Notes: generated from the sequence alone by a model not told the origin. A DNA stretch of 64,000 nt from Volvox africanus (GCA_030268105.1 BSDZ01000019.1:40001-104000); one strand, 5' to 3'; counted from the first letter of the stretch, positions 44,471 to 58,200 are shown. Numbers and translations: made by a program.

Positions 44471-45811
44471 GCAGTCCTGGCATCGGCCCGACGTGGCTGT
44501 GGTGCTGGTACATCCGCAGATCCCACAGAACACCGGCAACGTGGCTCGCACGTGCGCGGCAACGGCTGCCCCACTTCACCTGGTGGGCCCCCTGGGCTTC
44601 GAGCTGGATAACCGCAAGTGGGTTCGCCTGGGCCCCCGGGATACCTCACTACCTGGGTGTGACGCGGCTTGCCTTGAACCACGGATAGATTGACATCGGA
44701 ATCCGGGCAGCGTCCTGGGGGGGAGTGACCTCATGCGCAGTTCACTTATGTCCATCGCCGTCGTATATGACCCTCCTGGCCAAATCAAGTTTTGGTTCCC
44801 CTCCCTTCGATCGTGCCGGTTATGCAACTCAGGCTGAAGCGTGCAGGCCTGGACTATTGGGACTCCGTGACGATGAGCACGCACAGCTCCTGGGGGGAAT
44901 TTTTTGCCTTCTTCTGCGAACTTCCTCAACCTAAACGGCTCGTGGCGTTCACTGTTTACGGCGAATCGTACTATGCCGGTCCAGGTGCGTTCATATTTTC
45001 GCGTGCAAGGTTGGAGGCCGCTGCATGCTCACCCCCAGCGTTCGGATCATCTGTGTCCCCTTGAATGCCCGGGATGTCACTTGCCAGAGATGGAGGGGAT
45101 AACAATGATTGGTATATGTGATTGGTATATTGGTATATCTCTGTGAGCCGAATCCACTAGCTGTACGGGCATGTTCTCAAGGGCTTGCACCATGGCCGCT
45201 GTGGGAATCCTACATTTGGGCTTCCTGCCATGCCGTCAGAGGTTCTTTGTTGCAATTTGTGTCGTGCTTACGGTCTGCACATAACGAGAGCATGTTCTCC
45301 AGCATCTTTCACTCATTTGCCGGTTATCTTTGGCGTCCTGGCAGAGTTCACCTACCAGCCGGGGGACTGGCTGGTGTTCGGTGCGGAAACATCAGGTTTG
45401 CCGCCACAAGCACATGACGACGTGGTAGCATCGGGAGGCTGCCTTGTCAAAATCCCAATTCGGGACATATACGTACGCTCAATCAACTTGTCGGTGGCGG
45501 TAGGAGTAGGGCTCTTCGAGGCGATACGCCAGTTGGACATGATAACGGGGTCTGGTGAGCACTTGGGTCACAAATTTACGTGCTCACGCATTTTCATAAA
45601 CCTTTACCACTCTCATTCTTTGCCACTCATGCGTTGGCTATTACCCAATTTCTTTTTCACTGTCATATTTGCTGGCATAGTCCACATACTTGCAATGGTT
45701 TGCTCCCCAGGTCACGCTGTCACTGCTCGCCAGAGTCCCACGTTGGGAGAAATCGCAGCCGCGCACAAAGATGGAAAACCCATAGGTCCCAAAACGGGCT
45801 CACTGCTGTAA
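44471..45811 (+). CDS. TrmL/YibK-type tRNA 2'-O-methyltransferase (SPOUT family)
   Basis: Exons 44471-44617, 44833-44994, 45355-45554 and 45711-45811 join with matching phases. The protein reads [47 protein letters not shown], then the SPOUT knot motifs GAETSGLPP (motif 2) and [20 protein letters not shown] (motif 3), with a C-terminal tail GPKTGSLL not found in the bacterial enzyme. E. coli TrmL methylates the wobble base of two tRNA-Leu species using S-adenosylmethionine. The bacterial-type sequence suggests an organelle enzyme. The start exon is not identified; 43938 is a candidate. The gene converges on RPL3, with stop codons only 169 bp apart. Confidence 0.88.
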
Positions 45812-45980
45812 TATGCCAGATTGTGACCAAATGGGTTGCAAGTTTTTTGATATGGATGGATGTCCCATCACCTCATGAACAAGCATTACAACTCCCCAGC
45901 GCACTGAAGTCGATAATGGAGAGCACTCATTCATGACCAGCGAGACATAGCAGCCTGCCTCAGAACAATTGAAAAAAAGC

Positions 45981-48847
45981 TTAGACCTTGATGCGACCAT
46001 AAGTTTTAATCTTCTCCTCGGTGGTCTGGAAGCGGCCATGGCCAAACTTCGAGGCAGTGTCAATGAACTTGAGCTTGATCTCCTCCAGGGCATTGCGGCT
46101 GGTCTGGGGCAGCAGCGAGCGACGCAGCGTGATAGGCCGCTTCTTGGTGCCCGGAACAGCGCCCTGCAACAAAACATTTAAGGATTTTTTCAGGATATAT
46201 CCTTAAGAATACGGCAACAGAACTTGACCTTCCTTTCCTACACTTGAATAACATCTGATAGGACAATATAAATATATGTAATCGAGTTGTCTACGACGCT
46301 GGATCAGCGTGCAGCACTTTCCAGCTGCCAGCTGATGGAAGCCATCGTTGATGATGTGGCAGCATGATTATGAGCAGTAACCTCGGGCATCGCCAATCCA
46401 GCCCGGCTGCAAGAGGGTTTCACTGCCGTGCGTAATGATATGATGATGCGCGTACTCATGCGAAATGTATATTCCATGCATGCCCCATCCACCTTAACCA
46501 TAATGTAGTCCTCGTTTACAATGCCGTAGTGCGCGAATCCACCCATCGGAGTGATGTCCTTCTTGGTAACGTCGAAGTCCGTTGTGGCTGAGTGTGAGGC
46601 ATCACCCTTCTTGCCGATCTTATATACCTACAGGCGTAAGCAGAAAGACACGAGTCAGAATTGCTTTTGGATCGGTAAACTATCCACTAATTCATCATGG
46701 GATTATCAAATAACTTCCTAAACTCGCTGTGCGCAGACTCAACTTGGGCTTAATTAGATCCGCAAACAATCAGCTTTGGCAGAACATCCCTTGCACTGGC
46801 TTTTCCAGGGGAATCTCTGCTGTTGACAGGGGCAAACACGCTACCACACCAACCCGATGCAGGCCTACGCATTACCCCACCTTCTTGTTGATCTCAGTGC
46901 GGTGGTGGAAACCCTGCTGACCAGCGCGGGCAACAGTCCACTTGACGCGTGCAGGATGCCATGCGCCAATGCAAGCCACCTTGCGCAGGCCACGATGGGT
47001 CTTGCGTGGCAGACGCGTCACACCCCAGCGCTGAACCACACCCTGGACACCGTGACCCTTGGTGATGGCAATCGTGTCAATCATCTCGTTTGGCTGGAAC
47101 ACAGCATCAACGCAGACCTGCCTCTCAAACATGCCATACGCGAAGTCAACCTTATTGGCCACCGTGCCACCATTGACCTGCTCGGAAGCGAAAGAAGAAA
47201 AAGAGGGCAATACGGTGCAAGGGATGTTCAGGGATGGAAGTCCTGTCGCCGCTAAGGTTGGTAGTCGATGCCAAGGCTAAATTTTTTTAATAATTTCCGC
47301 ACTTACTCATGACGATTGCAGAACTAAACAGCAGAAAGCAATGGCAGAAATCCGCAGCCGACACAATGAATCAGTCCACAGCTCCAGTCCACAGGATGTA
47401 CCGTGCGGAATTGGCTGGACTCGCGGCTAGCCTGCTAAGGCTAGTGTCGCTGGCTAAGCATAGTCGATGTCATCCCTCACCTGAATCTCAATCAGGTGAG
47501 CCTTCTTCTGACCAAAGCCCAGCTTCTTGACCTGGGTGTGAGCCAGAACGCGGATCACAGAGCAGTGCTTCTTCAGGCTGGCCAGCTCCGCATCAATGGC
47601 CTTCTTGCCATCCGAGTACTTCTTGGCGTACTTCGTGAAGGCCTTCTTCTTGGCCTTGTACCAGTTCTTGTAGAACCTGAAGCAAGGCGAAAACGTGTCT
47701 TAAAGTGGCGCATAGGGTTTGAAGCCCCGGCGCCCCCATAAGATGCAGCAGCATGATGTTCTTCCAAGTTGGACCTAAAGAAACGCCGATAAACTGGACA
47801 GATGTTCCTCAGCCGATACGCAATAGCATGATGGCCAATAGGACCTTTCGACCGTCACGCAAACATTGACACTGACCCTCCCTTAGTGCTCCCGCACGTG
47901 GACAGACACCATTCCTTCCATGCACCGTGCAGGCGTTACAAGATACGTACTGTATCTACCAAGTAAAGCCTTCAAGTAAATGCTGCCGGTGCAGTCTCTT
48001 TCCAGGTGCGCTAGCTGGGGCACTCCGTACTGATGATCATACCTGCGCTTGACCTCCTCGCTCAAGTGCTCGGCCCACACCGCATTCAGGGAGCGCAGAC
48101 CGCGAGGGGTCTTAACATAGCCAACCACACCAACCACAACCATCGGCGGGCACTCGATGATGGTGACTGGCTCGCAAGTCTCCTTCTTGTGAAGCTTCGA
48201 GCCGGGCTTCTCTACCTCACGTACAATGTGAGTCATGCCTGTTGATATGCCAGAACACCTACTTCAGAAATATCACTGCTCATCCGGCTATGCCAAGTCA
48301 GTCGGACCAGATTAAAAAAACTCGTGTTCACTATTTTGATACATTACATTAAATTCAATGCTGCGATTGATCAAGATACAACAAAATGCAACAAGTTCGC
48401 TGCCGCCAGCCAACCCAGTCCGCATACTTATCGGCAACTTACCGGCCTTGTAGCCCATAAAGGCCGTCAAGTGCAAAGGCTTGGAGGGATCGTCCCTGGG
48501 GAAGGATTTGACCTTGCCCCGACCGCGGCGGCAGCGCTTCCTGGGGCTGAAGCCCAGGGAGCCGCTTCTCGGATCTGTAGCATCAAACAGAAGTGCAAAT
48601 ATTGGATATAGATATCACTTCCTTTATTTCTCCCTGTCCCTAACCAAGCAAAGCACCCGCCGTTTCTCCAGTTGGAGAATACCGAGCGCTTAGCTAATCA
48701 TTGCATTAGAATATTCAAGAGACAATTGAGGAAGAATAACAATCAAAAACTTGAAGAAGACCACCAAGACACAGGGCGGCGGCGAGATGGGAAGATATGC
48801 CTAATCCAAAGACGAGATAACTCACGTTCAAACTTCCTGTGCGACAT
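45981..48847 (-). CDS. RPL3: 60S ribosomal protein L3 (uL3), complete
   Basis: Seven exons: 48826-48847, 48443-48574, 48043-48238, 47481-47676, 46881-47177, 46484-46627 and 45981-46163, totalling 1,170 nt or 389 residues, the usual plant length. Starts MSHRKFE; contains [60 protein letters not shown], the universally conserved [20 protein letters not shown] segment whose histidine region sits near the peptidyl transferase centre, and ends [14 protein letters not shown]. Intron 6 has a GC donor (GGG then GCATGC) with a normal AG acceptor, the only phase that keeps [14 protein letters not shown] in frame. Other introns are GT-AG. Confidence 0.97.
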
Positions 48848-50471
48848 GGCGCCTAAGCAACCCGGAAAGGACAGTTCTTGGAATAGGCGAACACCTAAGT
48901 CTCCTGTGCAAGGGCAACCACCCTGGAGCAATTAGACGGGTAGTACGCAATCCCTCAAATTGGAAATTGCCATACAATATTCCATGTGTACGAATACAGT
49001 GAATGCGAAATATAGATAAAATGGATAATCTGAGCGTGATTGTTTAGCTCGTCTCGCCATAACTTTGCCGGCACTGCTCCAGCCGTCATGCGAAATGCAA
49101 AATTAACACGTTATCAGGTTAAAAGGGAGGATTGGCAATTAGTTTCATAGACAGATAGTCTTAGTCCCAGTCGATCAAGGAACCCAATCATACATCATTG
49201 CAACGGTCTGTCTGGACGTTAGATGTTACCGTTATTCGTTAGAAATGAGACGGTTTCCTAGTGCCTGGATCTTTCCGAGTTTCTGTGTCCCAAGAGGATG
49301 CTGCGAGAGTGATGTGATGCTTCTTAGGGAGCCAACAACAGCATTGGATACTATATTCAATTAAGACTGTTCCGAGGTTGGCTGTCCTGAAGGGCGGACC
49401 AAACCAAACCAAACGATTAAACCTTCAAACACACTGACACCTCCATATCGCTAAACGAGAGTTGTTAAGGTCTGCCAACTCTAAACGCTGCTTCTTGCTG
49501 CTCTGTTAGACCCTACTCAACTGAACTGAGCAGCTCCTTTGCCATTCCGAACCAAGCAACCGCGGGCATGTTTAGGTAGATGAGAAGCCAGCCCCACCTA
49601 CGAGGGGCAAACCGCTGGAAGCCGACACTACCCTTACGGAGTGGTCCCACAGTATCACCATGGAGTGCACATCACCTGGCATGCGCGAGCAGGCCTGCAG
49701 CCCCCTGAACCTAAAGCATAAACCTTTTGCTTTGATTTAGATAAACCACAAAACGAGTCGCATCACTGCCACAGCAGTCGTCCCATCGCCAACCTTCACG
49801 GCCAAATAGGGACAGCAGGTGTGCAATCCAACGTTCTCCCATCATCTATGGAACTGTGTTATTACAAAAACACGGCACAGAATAAAGGTAATGGGCGGCT
49901 TCCTGCCATGGCCAACGAATATCTTGGTTTGGTGGATATCCACTTTCCCTGTTTTCAACAGCTACCTTACAAGCCCTCACGACAGTCTCTGTCCAGCAAC
50001 TCGACGGTCGCACGATCACCAACGAACATTCAACCAGTCTACCACTGCTCGCCAGTCCGCCCGCAGACCCGTCATAACCTGTTATCGGCCCTACTGGCGG
50101 CGGCACCATAGGCAATCTGCACTCCAGTCTGCCCGCTTCTTGGGCGATCCGCTGCACCACCAGCAGGTGACCACAGAGAACCACACGCCGGCAGGTCATG
50201 CAGCCGCCTACGTCTTGATCAGCTGTTTCCGACCAGCGGTACTTGCCCGCGAAAAACTTCACGTTATCCATCATGACATCCATTGACGTGCACTCGGTAA
50301 GAACCCCACATACCACATACCATTGGCTGTCATGTCATCATCATCATACGGCTACTAGAGGGATCGCGGGTGCCGTGCGTGCTGACACCGTGTTATGTAA
50401 AAGCGGGTTACGCCCTAGGAAGAACGATTAGTTCCCCGGCGCACGCACTCCTACATTCAGGCATTCCCTGA
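48848..50471. other. Intergenic region 5' of RPL3
   Basis: The first few hundred bases should hold the RPL3 promoter. Overlapping frames on both strands at 49819-50316 are open, including a minus-strand one with DNVKFFAGKYRWSETADQD and VVLCGHLLVVQRIAQEAGR, but without splice or family support I do not call a gene. Confidence 0.45.
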
Positions 50472-51156
50472 TCAGTCGTCGGGAGGTATCTCTGGGTTAG
50501 GGTGGCACAGCACTGCTGGCGGAAAGTTGGTGAAAAGGTTGTACTGGTAGATAAGGTGCGGGATGGATGGCCGGAACGGCGTAGGCCGTACATCCTGCCC
50601 GCCAGGCAATACTTCAGTCAGCATGGCGGCGTTCTCGGCCACAGTGGTCGCTACTATCTTACCTGCTGAGGTTTAGCAGCGGGGGGCGAGAAGACGAGGA
50701 GGTGAGAGGGACACGGGGAGGCCAGGAAGCAGTGGACCCTAGGCCAAGGCGGATCGTAAAAGAACATAGCAATCATGAAACACAGCAGGTCAAATTTCCA
50801 TCCAATCTTTTCTATCCTGACTCTGCGTCTGTGCCCACTCCGCCTCCTAAGCACAGGCATCTTGACGGCCGAGGTTCACTGCAGGCGTTTCCTAGGGTTG
50901 AATAGGCCCTAAAACCCTAAAACCCTAAGGATGTCTCACCGCCGGGCTGCAGCAACAGCCGAGCCGCCTGTGCATACTTGTCCCAAACCTCCCGCGTTAT
51001 GAACGGCGGATCAATGACGACGCAGTCAAAGGTGCCGTGCAAGTGGACAGGCAACTCCTCCGGTATGTTGAAATCGTAGCGCACAAAGTGTGGGTCGGAC
51101 GCCCACTGCTCGTCGAAATCGAAAAGCCAGGCCTCCGACCTCAGCGGTGAGTCCCG
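50472..51156 (-). CDS. EEF1AKMT1/N6AMT2-like lysine methyltransferase, 5' exons not found
   Basis: Two exons, 50940-51156 and 50472-50662, join in phase. The first gives SEAWLFDFDEQWASDPHFVR, YDFNIPEELPVHLHGTFDCV and the N6-MTase-type catalytic motif DPPF in VIDPPFITREVWDKYA. The second gives GKIVATTVAENAAMLTEVLP and the family C-terminus HLIYQYNLFTNFPPAVLC. Human EEF1AKMT1 (formerly N6AMT2) and yeast Efm5 methylate a lysine of translation elongation factor 1A. The N-terminal 50 or so residues must lie upstream of an acceptor at 51157; I could not place them. The intron between the exons holds telomere-type repeats near its donor. Confidence 0.85.
50907..50928. repeat. Interstitial telomere-type repeat near a 5' splice site
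   Basis: CCCTAAAACCCTAAAACCCTAA on the plus strand, only about 11 bases inside the intron from the donor GTGAGA at 50939 of the EEF1AKMT1-like gene. Confidence 0.9.
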
Positions 51157-52240
51157 CTGTAAGGTCAAGAACAGGGGGTGAATTCCGTCATGCAGATGAA
51201 AGGCAAGGTGGTAACATGTGATATCCCGTCGTCGGCTTAGGATTGTATAACGTGGTCGGATAACGTGGTCAGATTCTTCAAGCCGCATGCCTAGGTGGTA
51301 AATGCGCTGATGGCGCATCATGATACTTCGTGTGATTATTCCACGTGATCATATAACTGCTGGGCTGCAATCTAGCCAGGACTCTCCTAGCATTACCCGC
51401 CCCTGTGGCATCGCCACTTTACTCTCCGCGCGTTGGGACAGGGTCCTTTAAAACGCCACACAAAACTCAAAACGTGACCCATAACTTACAGGAATGGAAA
51501 AGTAAATGGAGGGGGTCGATAAACAGGCTACTCGAGTTGCTGACGCTGCTAGCTCCTGTAGGGGGGCCAGATTGGTTGCCGTGACATGCAACATCCTTGT
51601 GTTTGCTCACCAAGCAGTTTGCGATAATGATTTTAACCACTAGATCTTACCTCTACAACCTTCTCAATCGTGTGAGCTGAGTACCAGTATTGGTTATGTT
51701 CAGCCTTTTCGGGATGCCTACGGCGCATAGAACCATGTTAATCCATGCAGAAAGTTATGGCTAAATTTAATTATTTTTATATAACTGACTTGAAAGGCGC
51801 AGCCTTACCGTTTCAGGAAGCCGTTTGGCTTCTCAGTCATGTTAACGTCGAAGACCTTAAACTAGCTGCTAGGTCCATGAATTGCATCAGAAATCACACA
51901 GTTATAATTATTGGGGCCTGCAGTAGGAAAGTGATCATAGAGCTGCGGATCACGCCTGCAAAGCTTGAGTGTCGTACTGTTTCTTGTTTCAGGTCATCAT
52001 GCATTGTAAAATGTTCGCAGAGATATTTTAAAAATGAATGTTACCGGTTGAATTTTCTATCATGCCATTTGTGCACCGACGGAAAAGACTGCTAGGATCA
52101 TGGTTGATACTGCCACTTTTATGGAGCTTCAGTGGAGGCTGATTTATCCTACATGACTCAAACTGCTTACATATCTGGATTATCGTACACGAACTGAGCT
52201 TTTATGTAGGTGAGGGAGCGCCGATGCACCTTACGGAGCG
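51157..52240. other. Spacer between two divergent genes
   Basis: Should include the missing 5' exon(s) of the methyltransferase and the promoter of the plus-strand coiled-coil gene. The open frame at 51745-52095 has no recognisable motif and is AT-rich. Confidence 0.45.
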
Positions 52241-55200
52241 ATGGCCCCAAAGCCTAAGGTTGCGGACCTGGAAGCGAAGCTTAAAGCCAAAGAAGCCGAT
52301 CTTGAAGCTGCACAGTCAGCTTTGGTGAAAGCGGAGGCATCCCGAGCAAAGCTTAAACAATACCTCGTAAGTTCCCCATCGGGGGCGGGAACCGCGTACG
52401 TCTTAAAGGGCCATACGGTGCCACAACGCCGAATCGGTGAAGTAGAGACGCTTGATGCCGGGTTCCTTGCTTTCAGGGCCATTCCTTCCCCCTATATTTA
52501 CCTCTCACGTCCCTCCCTTTAATAACCTCCATCAACCCTTACGACCCGACACGCACGTATCCTGGCAGGAGGCGTTCCGTGAGCAGGCCATCAGCACAAC
52601 CGAGATAATCAATAGGTTTAAGAATCTACAGCAGGACTACGACAGCTTACAAGAGAAGTATCAGCAGCTCCAGCAGGAAAGAAAGCACCCACCTACAGCT
52701 GCAACTGAGACAGGCGCATTGCCTCACGACGAGGGTGCGGGAGCATCAGGCCCAGATTTGGCTGTCGCTAGCCTTGAAGAGCGGCTTCGTGAGGAGCAAC
52801 AGCGGGGCCAGCAGCTGCAAGAGCGCTGTGCGCGCTTACAGGAGGAGCAGCAGGCGGCTGTTAGGGAAGCGGAGCAGCTACGCCGGGAGCACCAGCAGCA
52901 GCTGCAGTCGCAGGGGGTGAGTGGGTCCGCTGCCGGCAGTAAAAAGCAACAGGACATACAACAGTCTGTTCAGAAGTTGCTGCAGCAACTGCAACAGGAG
53001 CAGCGCCTGAACTCAGAGCTTCGTAACCAGCTCGAATCAGCTTTGCAGCAGCAGCAGCTGCTTCAATTACAGGCGGGGGAAAGCCCTGTTGGCGGCTCAG
53101 CAGCGGCTCCTAGAGTTGGCGTCGCAGCCTCATCACTTCCACTTGGTGAGGCTGGAAAAGCACCAGCTACAACGGGAGTGGCGGCGGCAGTAGCCCACAC
53201 GCAAGCCATTGCACGGAAGACCGCAGGTGGGACATCCGCGACAACGGCATCACGTAGACGGCGTGTTGGAGGCGACGATACTAGCGCCGTAGGGTCCGCC
53301 GCGGGGAGCGCAGCCATCACCAGTGGAAGCGATAGCGATAGCGGCGGTGACGGCACCAGAAGGTGTGACGGCGGCGGCAATCTTGGGCGAGCGTCCCGCG
53401 GGCAGCATCGCAGGGAGTGGGAGATAGCGGCAGCGCAATCCCGGTGGAAAGCAGCTGAGGCGGCGCTGGAGGTCACTCGACGGGAGGTTGAGGAGTTGAG
53501 GCGGCGCGAGGCGGCGCAGAAGATCGAGATGGATCAGCTTCAGGTGGCTGGGCCGGGGGAGGGGCAGCCAGTACCCTAGGATTAGCACGCGGTGGCTGTT
53601 GCATATGCCTTGGGCGCCGTCCCAGGTCTGTGATCTAGTTTGGTCAGTTTCAAATTGTCAGATTTTATCACTTGACAATTTCGGGGTATTGACACATGTC
53701 AGTGATGCGCTTGACAGAGCTTCCTCTCGAATGGGCACAGCAATCCTACTTTTTCCTCCTCGCCACGTGTAGCCACACCTTTCGCCCGTAACGTAATCAG
53801 ACACCAATTTATAAGAGCTATTCGGCAGTTAACTTCAGGTACCACACCCTTCCTTGCGTCCTACAGGCCCAGCTGCAGGCACTGCAAGCGCTGGTTTCGG
53901 AGCATGCCGCAGCACTGAAGCGGCAGAGCGTCCATCTCCAGCAGCACGACGCTAATCTGCAGCGGCACGAATTGCAGCTGGAACGGCATGGGAGTGAACT
54001 ACAGCGACATGACAGTCATATGCGGGAGTGTAACAATCACTTACAGCGGCATGGCTTGCAACTAGAGCAACACAGGGACGAGCTGCAACACCAGCGACAT
54101 GAGCTTGTAAATGTGCGTGAGGGACACTCGGCGGAGACGGCGGCAGTTTGGGGCCAGCTGGAAGGTGTTGTAGCCCAGCTGCGCGGCATACATCGCACGC
54201 ACAGCATCCTGCGACTTGCCTTCGGCAGCAGCGATGCAGGATGCAGTGCTGGGGATGGTAGTGTTGACGACCATGGCTGCCCGGGGACTGGCGCGCTGAA
54301 CGACGCTTCAGGACAGCCCAACGCTGGTAGGTTGCTACCGGCCCCGCGGGCAGCATGCCGGGACGGCTTCGGAGCGCCGCAGGCTGTACGTGGTGAGACG
54401 GGGGCGGCGGCAGCAGTGTGCGCGGGCCCCTTCTCCAAGAAGGAACTTCTGCCCCAAACTCAACGGGTCATTCAGGTCGCGATAGACGGTGGGGTGGCAG
54501 CGCCGCCGGGAGCCCCTTCGGAGGATGACAAGGCGGGAGGCGAGCAGGAGCAAGCTGAACATCATCGCTGCAAGCGGCGACGGCTGGAAGAGTCGGATGT
54601 GGCGACTAAGGGGCACGCTGATGCCGTAGGGATGCAGCCGGGTCGTGTAGTTGCCAAGGAATATCTGCCGCAGCAGCAACAGCAACAGGGGCAACAACAG
54701 CAGCATCAAGGTCCAACAGTCCACGCGCATGCTGTTACTGTTGCCCTGCGCAGTGATGTCGTAGATGCGAGCGCAGAAGGGAAGGACCTCAAGCGACCAG
54801 CGGCAGCGGCGCCCGCCGGTGATGCTTGCGGGGAGACTCCGACACACCGGCAGGGGCGGGGCAGGCCCCGCAAGGAGCGCACCCCCAGCGAGCTACTCTC
54901 AACGCTGCTAGACGGCAAGGCCACCGGTGCCGGCAACCTGACCAAGGTGGCTGCAGCGACAGCACGGCGGGCAGCAGCGGCGATACAGGCCAATACGTTG
55001 CAACCAATGCCATTGGCGTCGGCGATATGCAGCGCCATACTGCGGTGCAGCCGAGACCTGGTAGGCGTTACAGCAGCAGCGAACGCGGACTCAGGTACGG
55101 TGCTGCCGCCGCCATTGGCGACGGCCGTTGACGGCTTAACAACAAACACAGCACGGTCCGAGCGAGGGAGTGGCAGTAGAGCTCGCGGAGCGGTTGCCGC

Positions 55201-58200
55201 CGCGGCCGCCCTGGGGGGCAGTGGCGGCTTTCTGTCCTTGCTGCTGCCCTCGGGTCGCAGCCGCGGCCACGGGGGACCCGGGGCCGCAACCGCAACAGCA
55301 GCTGGGTTTGGCGCCGTGACGCTTTCCGACGCGTTGACATGCCTGTGGTGCGAACCTGTCGAGCAGCAGCGGCAGCTGGTGAAGTGGCTGCTGCAGGTGG
55401 TCGGGGACACTGACCGCATACTGGGGGACGAGATGACGGTGGGTCGTGGGAACGGTGACAGCGCCGCCGCCGTCCGTGCGGCAGTGGAGACGCAGGGAGG
55501 CGACGGCAGCGATGGGGTGGAAGCTTTGAGGAAACTCCCGTCATCTCATGCATCGCTGCGAGCTGCGGCCGATGCATCACCACTGGCTACAGTTGGGAGC
55601 ACCGGGGGGACAGAGATTGGCGCGGCAGCAGCAGTGGTAGAAGCTGAAGCCAGGGAGCAGCCAAGGAGCCTGCAGGTGTCTGAAACGTCCCCGAGCAAAG
55701 AGCCGATGGCGTTGTTGGGCAGTCTGGTGGCGCAGCAGCTCAATACAGTGGCTTGCTACCCGCTGGAGGACGGCAGCCCGTCTGCCGAGGCTGGTGAAGC
55801 AGCTGACGGCGACGGGCTTCAAGGCACGGTGTTCGTGCATGGAGGTGGCAACGGCGGAGCGGGGGAAATGCCGCAGGGTGGTGGCAAAGGAACGGAGGCG
55901 GTAATGGGAGGAACAGGTGCAGGGGGCGCCACCAGGGCCCCCAGCCTAGCGCAGCGCTGCGCAGCGGCGTACGCTCTAGGGCAGCTGTTCCGGATGTACA
56001 GGGACCGTGAGGTGAGGGCGGCTTGGCAACGGGGTTGCTTTGGCGCTTCGGAGCCCTCTTAGAATGCTAAACCCTAGACCCTAGAGTCAAGTTCATCTGG
56101 ATCCAAGGGCACAGCGCTTAGGGTTTAGGTTCAATGGCTGCTTTTCTTCGGTGCTATTCTTGCTTGGCAAATTGTCGAGCTCCACACTTGCAGATATCTA
56201 TGCGTATCCCGCATGCCGTGACAGCTCCCGCAATTTCTTTCCTAGACATCCACGCACGCCCGTCCCAAAGATCATATGCATGACCCTTAACACTCCCCTC
56301 GACTATTTCCCACTTTAAGGGCTATCAATCTACAGCGCTGGAGTTGCTGCATGTTACTGCCAACGCATGCATTTCCAACGCTCCCTTCAACTCCGGCACC
56401 ACCACCGCCATCGCCGCCAACCGCGGGTGTGGCCAGCAACCCGCGATCCCTGCATCGTGTCCGTCTGAAGCCGTGACTACTAGTCGACCCACAGCCCACC
56501 AGACTACCGGAGCCTGCGCTGATTGCTCTCTGGTACCGCTTTGCTGTCTCTTAGTCGGCTGGCCCCAGGCGCTTTCTTCCCCGCTATTATCGACATCAGC
56601 ACTGCCAGCACAGGTCCAAGCCGACAGCCAAATCTCGCCGGCGAGAGCCGAAACAGCGGCGCCTCCTGACCACGCAGATGTCTCAGAAAGGCGACCCCCA
56701 TTGCCGATCAGCACGGACCTGGGCGCCGCACAAGGACCGCGCGTCGGCGCACCCCACGCGCACGTGGCGACCGGCGGCCGCAAGGCAGGTGGAGGCCTAT
56801 ATGAAGGTCCCGACGACGACAGGGACATATTGGAGGATTTATTCGGTGATGTGGAGTCGGAAGCGCCGCATTTGCCGCCGCGTATGGGCTCCGATCTGCA
56901 GGAGATGGCCGATGCGTCGGTGTGGGCGGACCCAGCTTGGGAGGCGCAATTGGTTTTGGAGCCTTTAGGTATGGCGATTGCCACTTGTGGACAGCTGCTG
57001 GCGCTAGAGCGCCTGGTGGAGTGCTGCATCGGGGGCAGTACCAGCATGTGCAGCAGCATTGAAGGGGCAGCAGGATGCACCGACGCCAACAGTAACGGCC
57101 TGCAGCCAACTGTCACCACTTCCACCGTACCGCACCAGTCCTCCAGCGGCTCGGTTCTCAACGGGAGGTTAGGTTCACCGGTAGCCTTAGATGGCCATGC
57201 AGAGGCAGTGGCCGCCGCCGTGCTTTTGCGGGCGCTTTGGGAGCAACATCAGCAGCCGCCTAAGGGCCCGGGGGATCAGAAGCCCGTGGGCCTGCTGCTG
57301 CCAGGGGTGGAGGAAGTACTGATCGCAGTCGGTGCAATCCAAACTGCCATGTCATCGGCGGCAGCAGTGACTGCAATTGAGGCCACCCGCGAGAAAGGTT
57401 GCAGGGGAAGCACCGACGCGACAGTGGGATTGCAGTCGTTGGCGAATACGCGCGGCTTCAGCAAATGTCGTGGCGGGGTCGGGGTCGGGGTCGAGGTCGG
57501 AGGCAAGGGAAGAGGCTCTGTAGGCGTGGACGAGGATCCGAGCGCAGTGCTAGCTGCGGCGCTGGCGCGTGCCCACTTCGCCATTTCTGAGCTTGCAAGT
57601 CGATTGATGGGTCTGTTGCTAACGGTGATGATGGAGCGGCAGCAGCTGAGATCTAGGCGCCATGCGCATATTGAGATGCAGCGGCAGCAGGAGCAGCAGC
57701 GGTACCCCCCTGTTGACCGGGCTCCCGGGGAGGAGCCTTCCGCTGCAGCTGCACACTGCCCTTCTGGTTCTCCAGAGGGCCCATCGCATTCGCGTGTGCT
57801 ATCCACGTTGATGCCCCCGTCTGGTGGAGCCGAGGCCGCCTACGTCGCTAACCTTCGTCAAGCCCTGCTGCTGACGTGTCACCTGTTACCGCACGAGCAG
57901 GTGTATGACAGAGTTCTCCGACAGTTGGCGTTGTGGCTGTATCCGGGAGGCCCTGTGGCGATCAGCAGCGCAGTTGGCAGCCAGCAGCGGAAAAGGAGTC
58001 ATGAGGCGGTGTTGCTTGCAACGGCGACGGCGACAGCGACAGCGATGGCGGGAGGATTGCTTGCTGACGGAAATGACGGGCCAGCGGCAGCGGCAGATAC
58101 GGCGGCGTCAGCAGCAGGCTCGCCGTTGATGGTACTTGGCATGGAGGCCGCCGATGTGCCAGTTTGGACCGCCAGGCCGCGGAGTGGGCTGCCGTTGCCA

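Noticed and set aside
49819..50316. Overlapping frames of 155 and 156 residues on opposite strands
   Set aside because: Both are open over the same DNA without family features, so neither can be preferred.
54037..55840. Several long minus-strand frames
   Set aside because: Shadows of the GC-rich coiled-coil gene; they lack splice continuity and show Arg/Pro/Ser composition typical of antisense frames.
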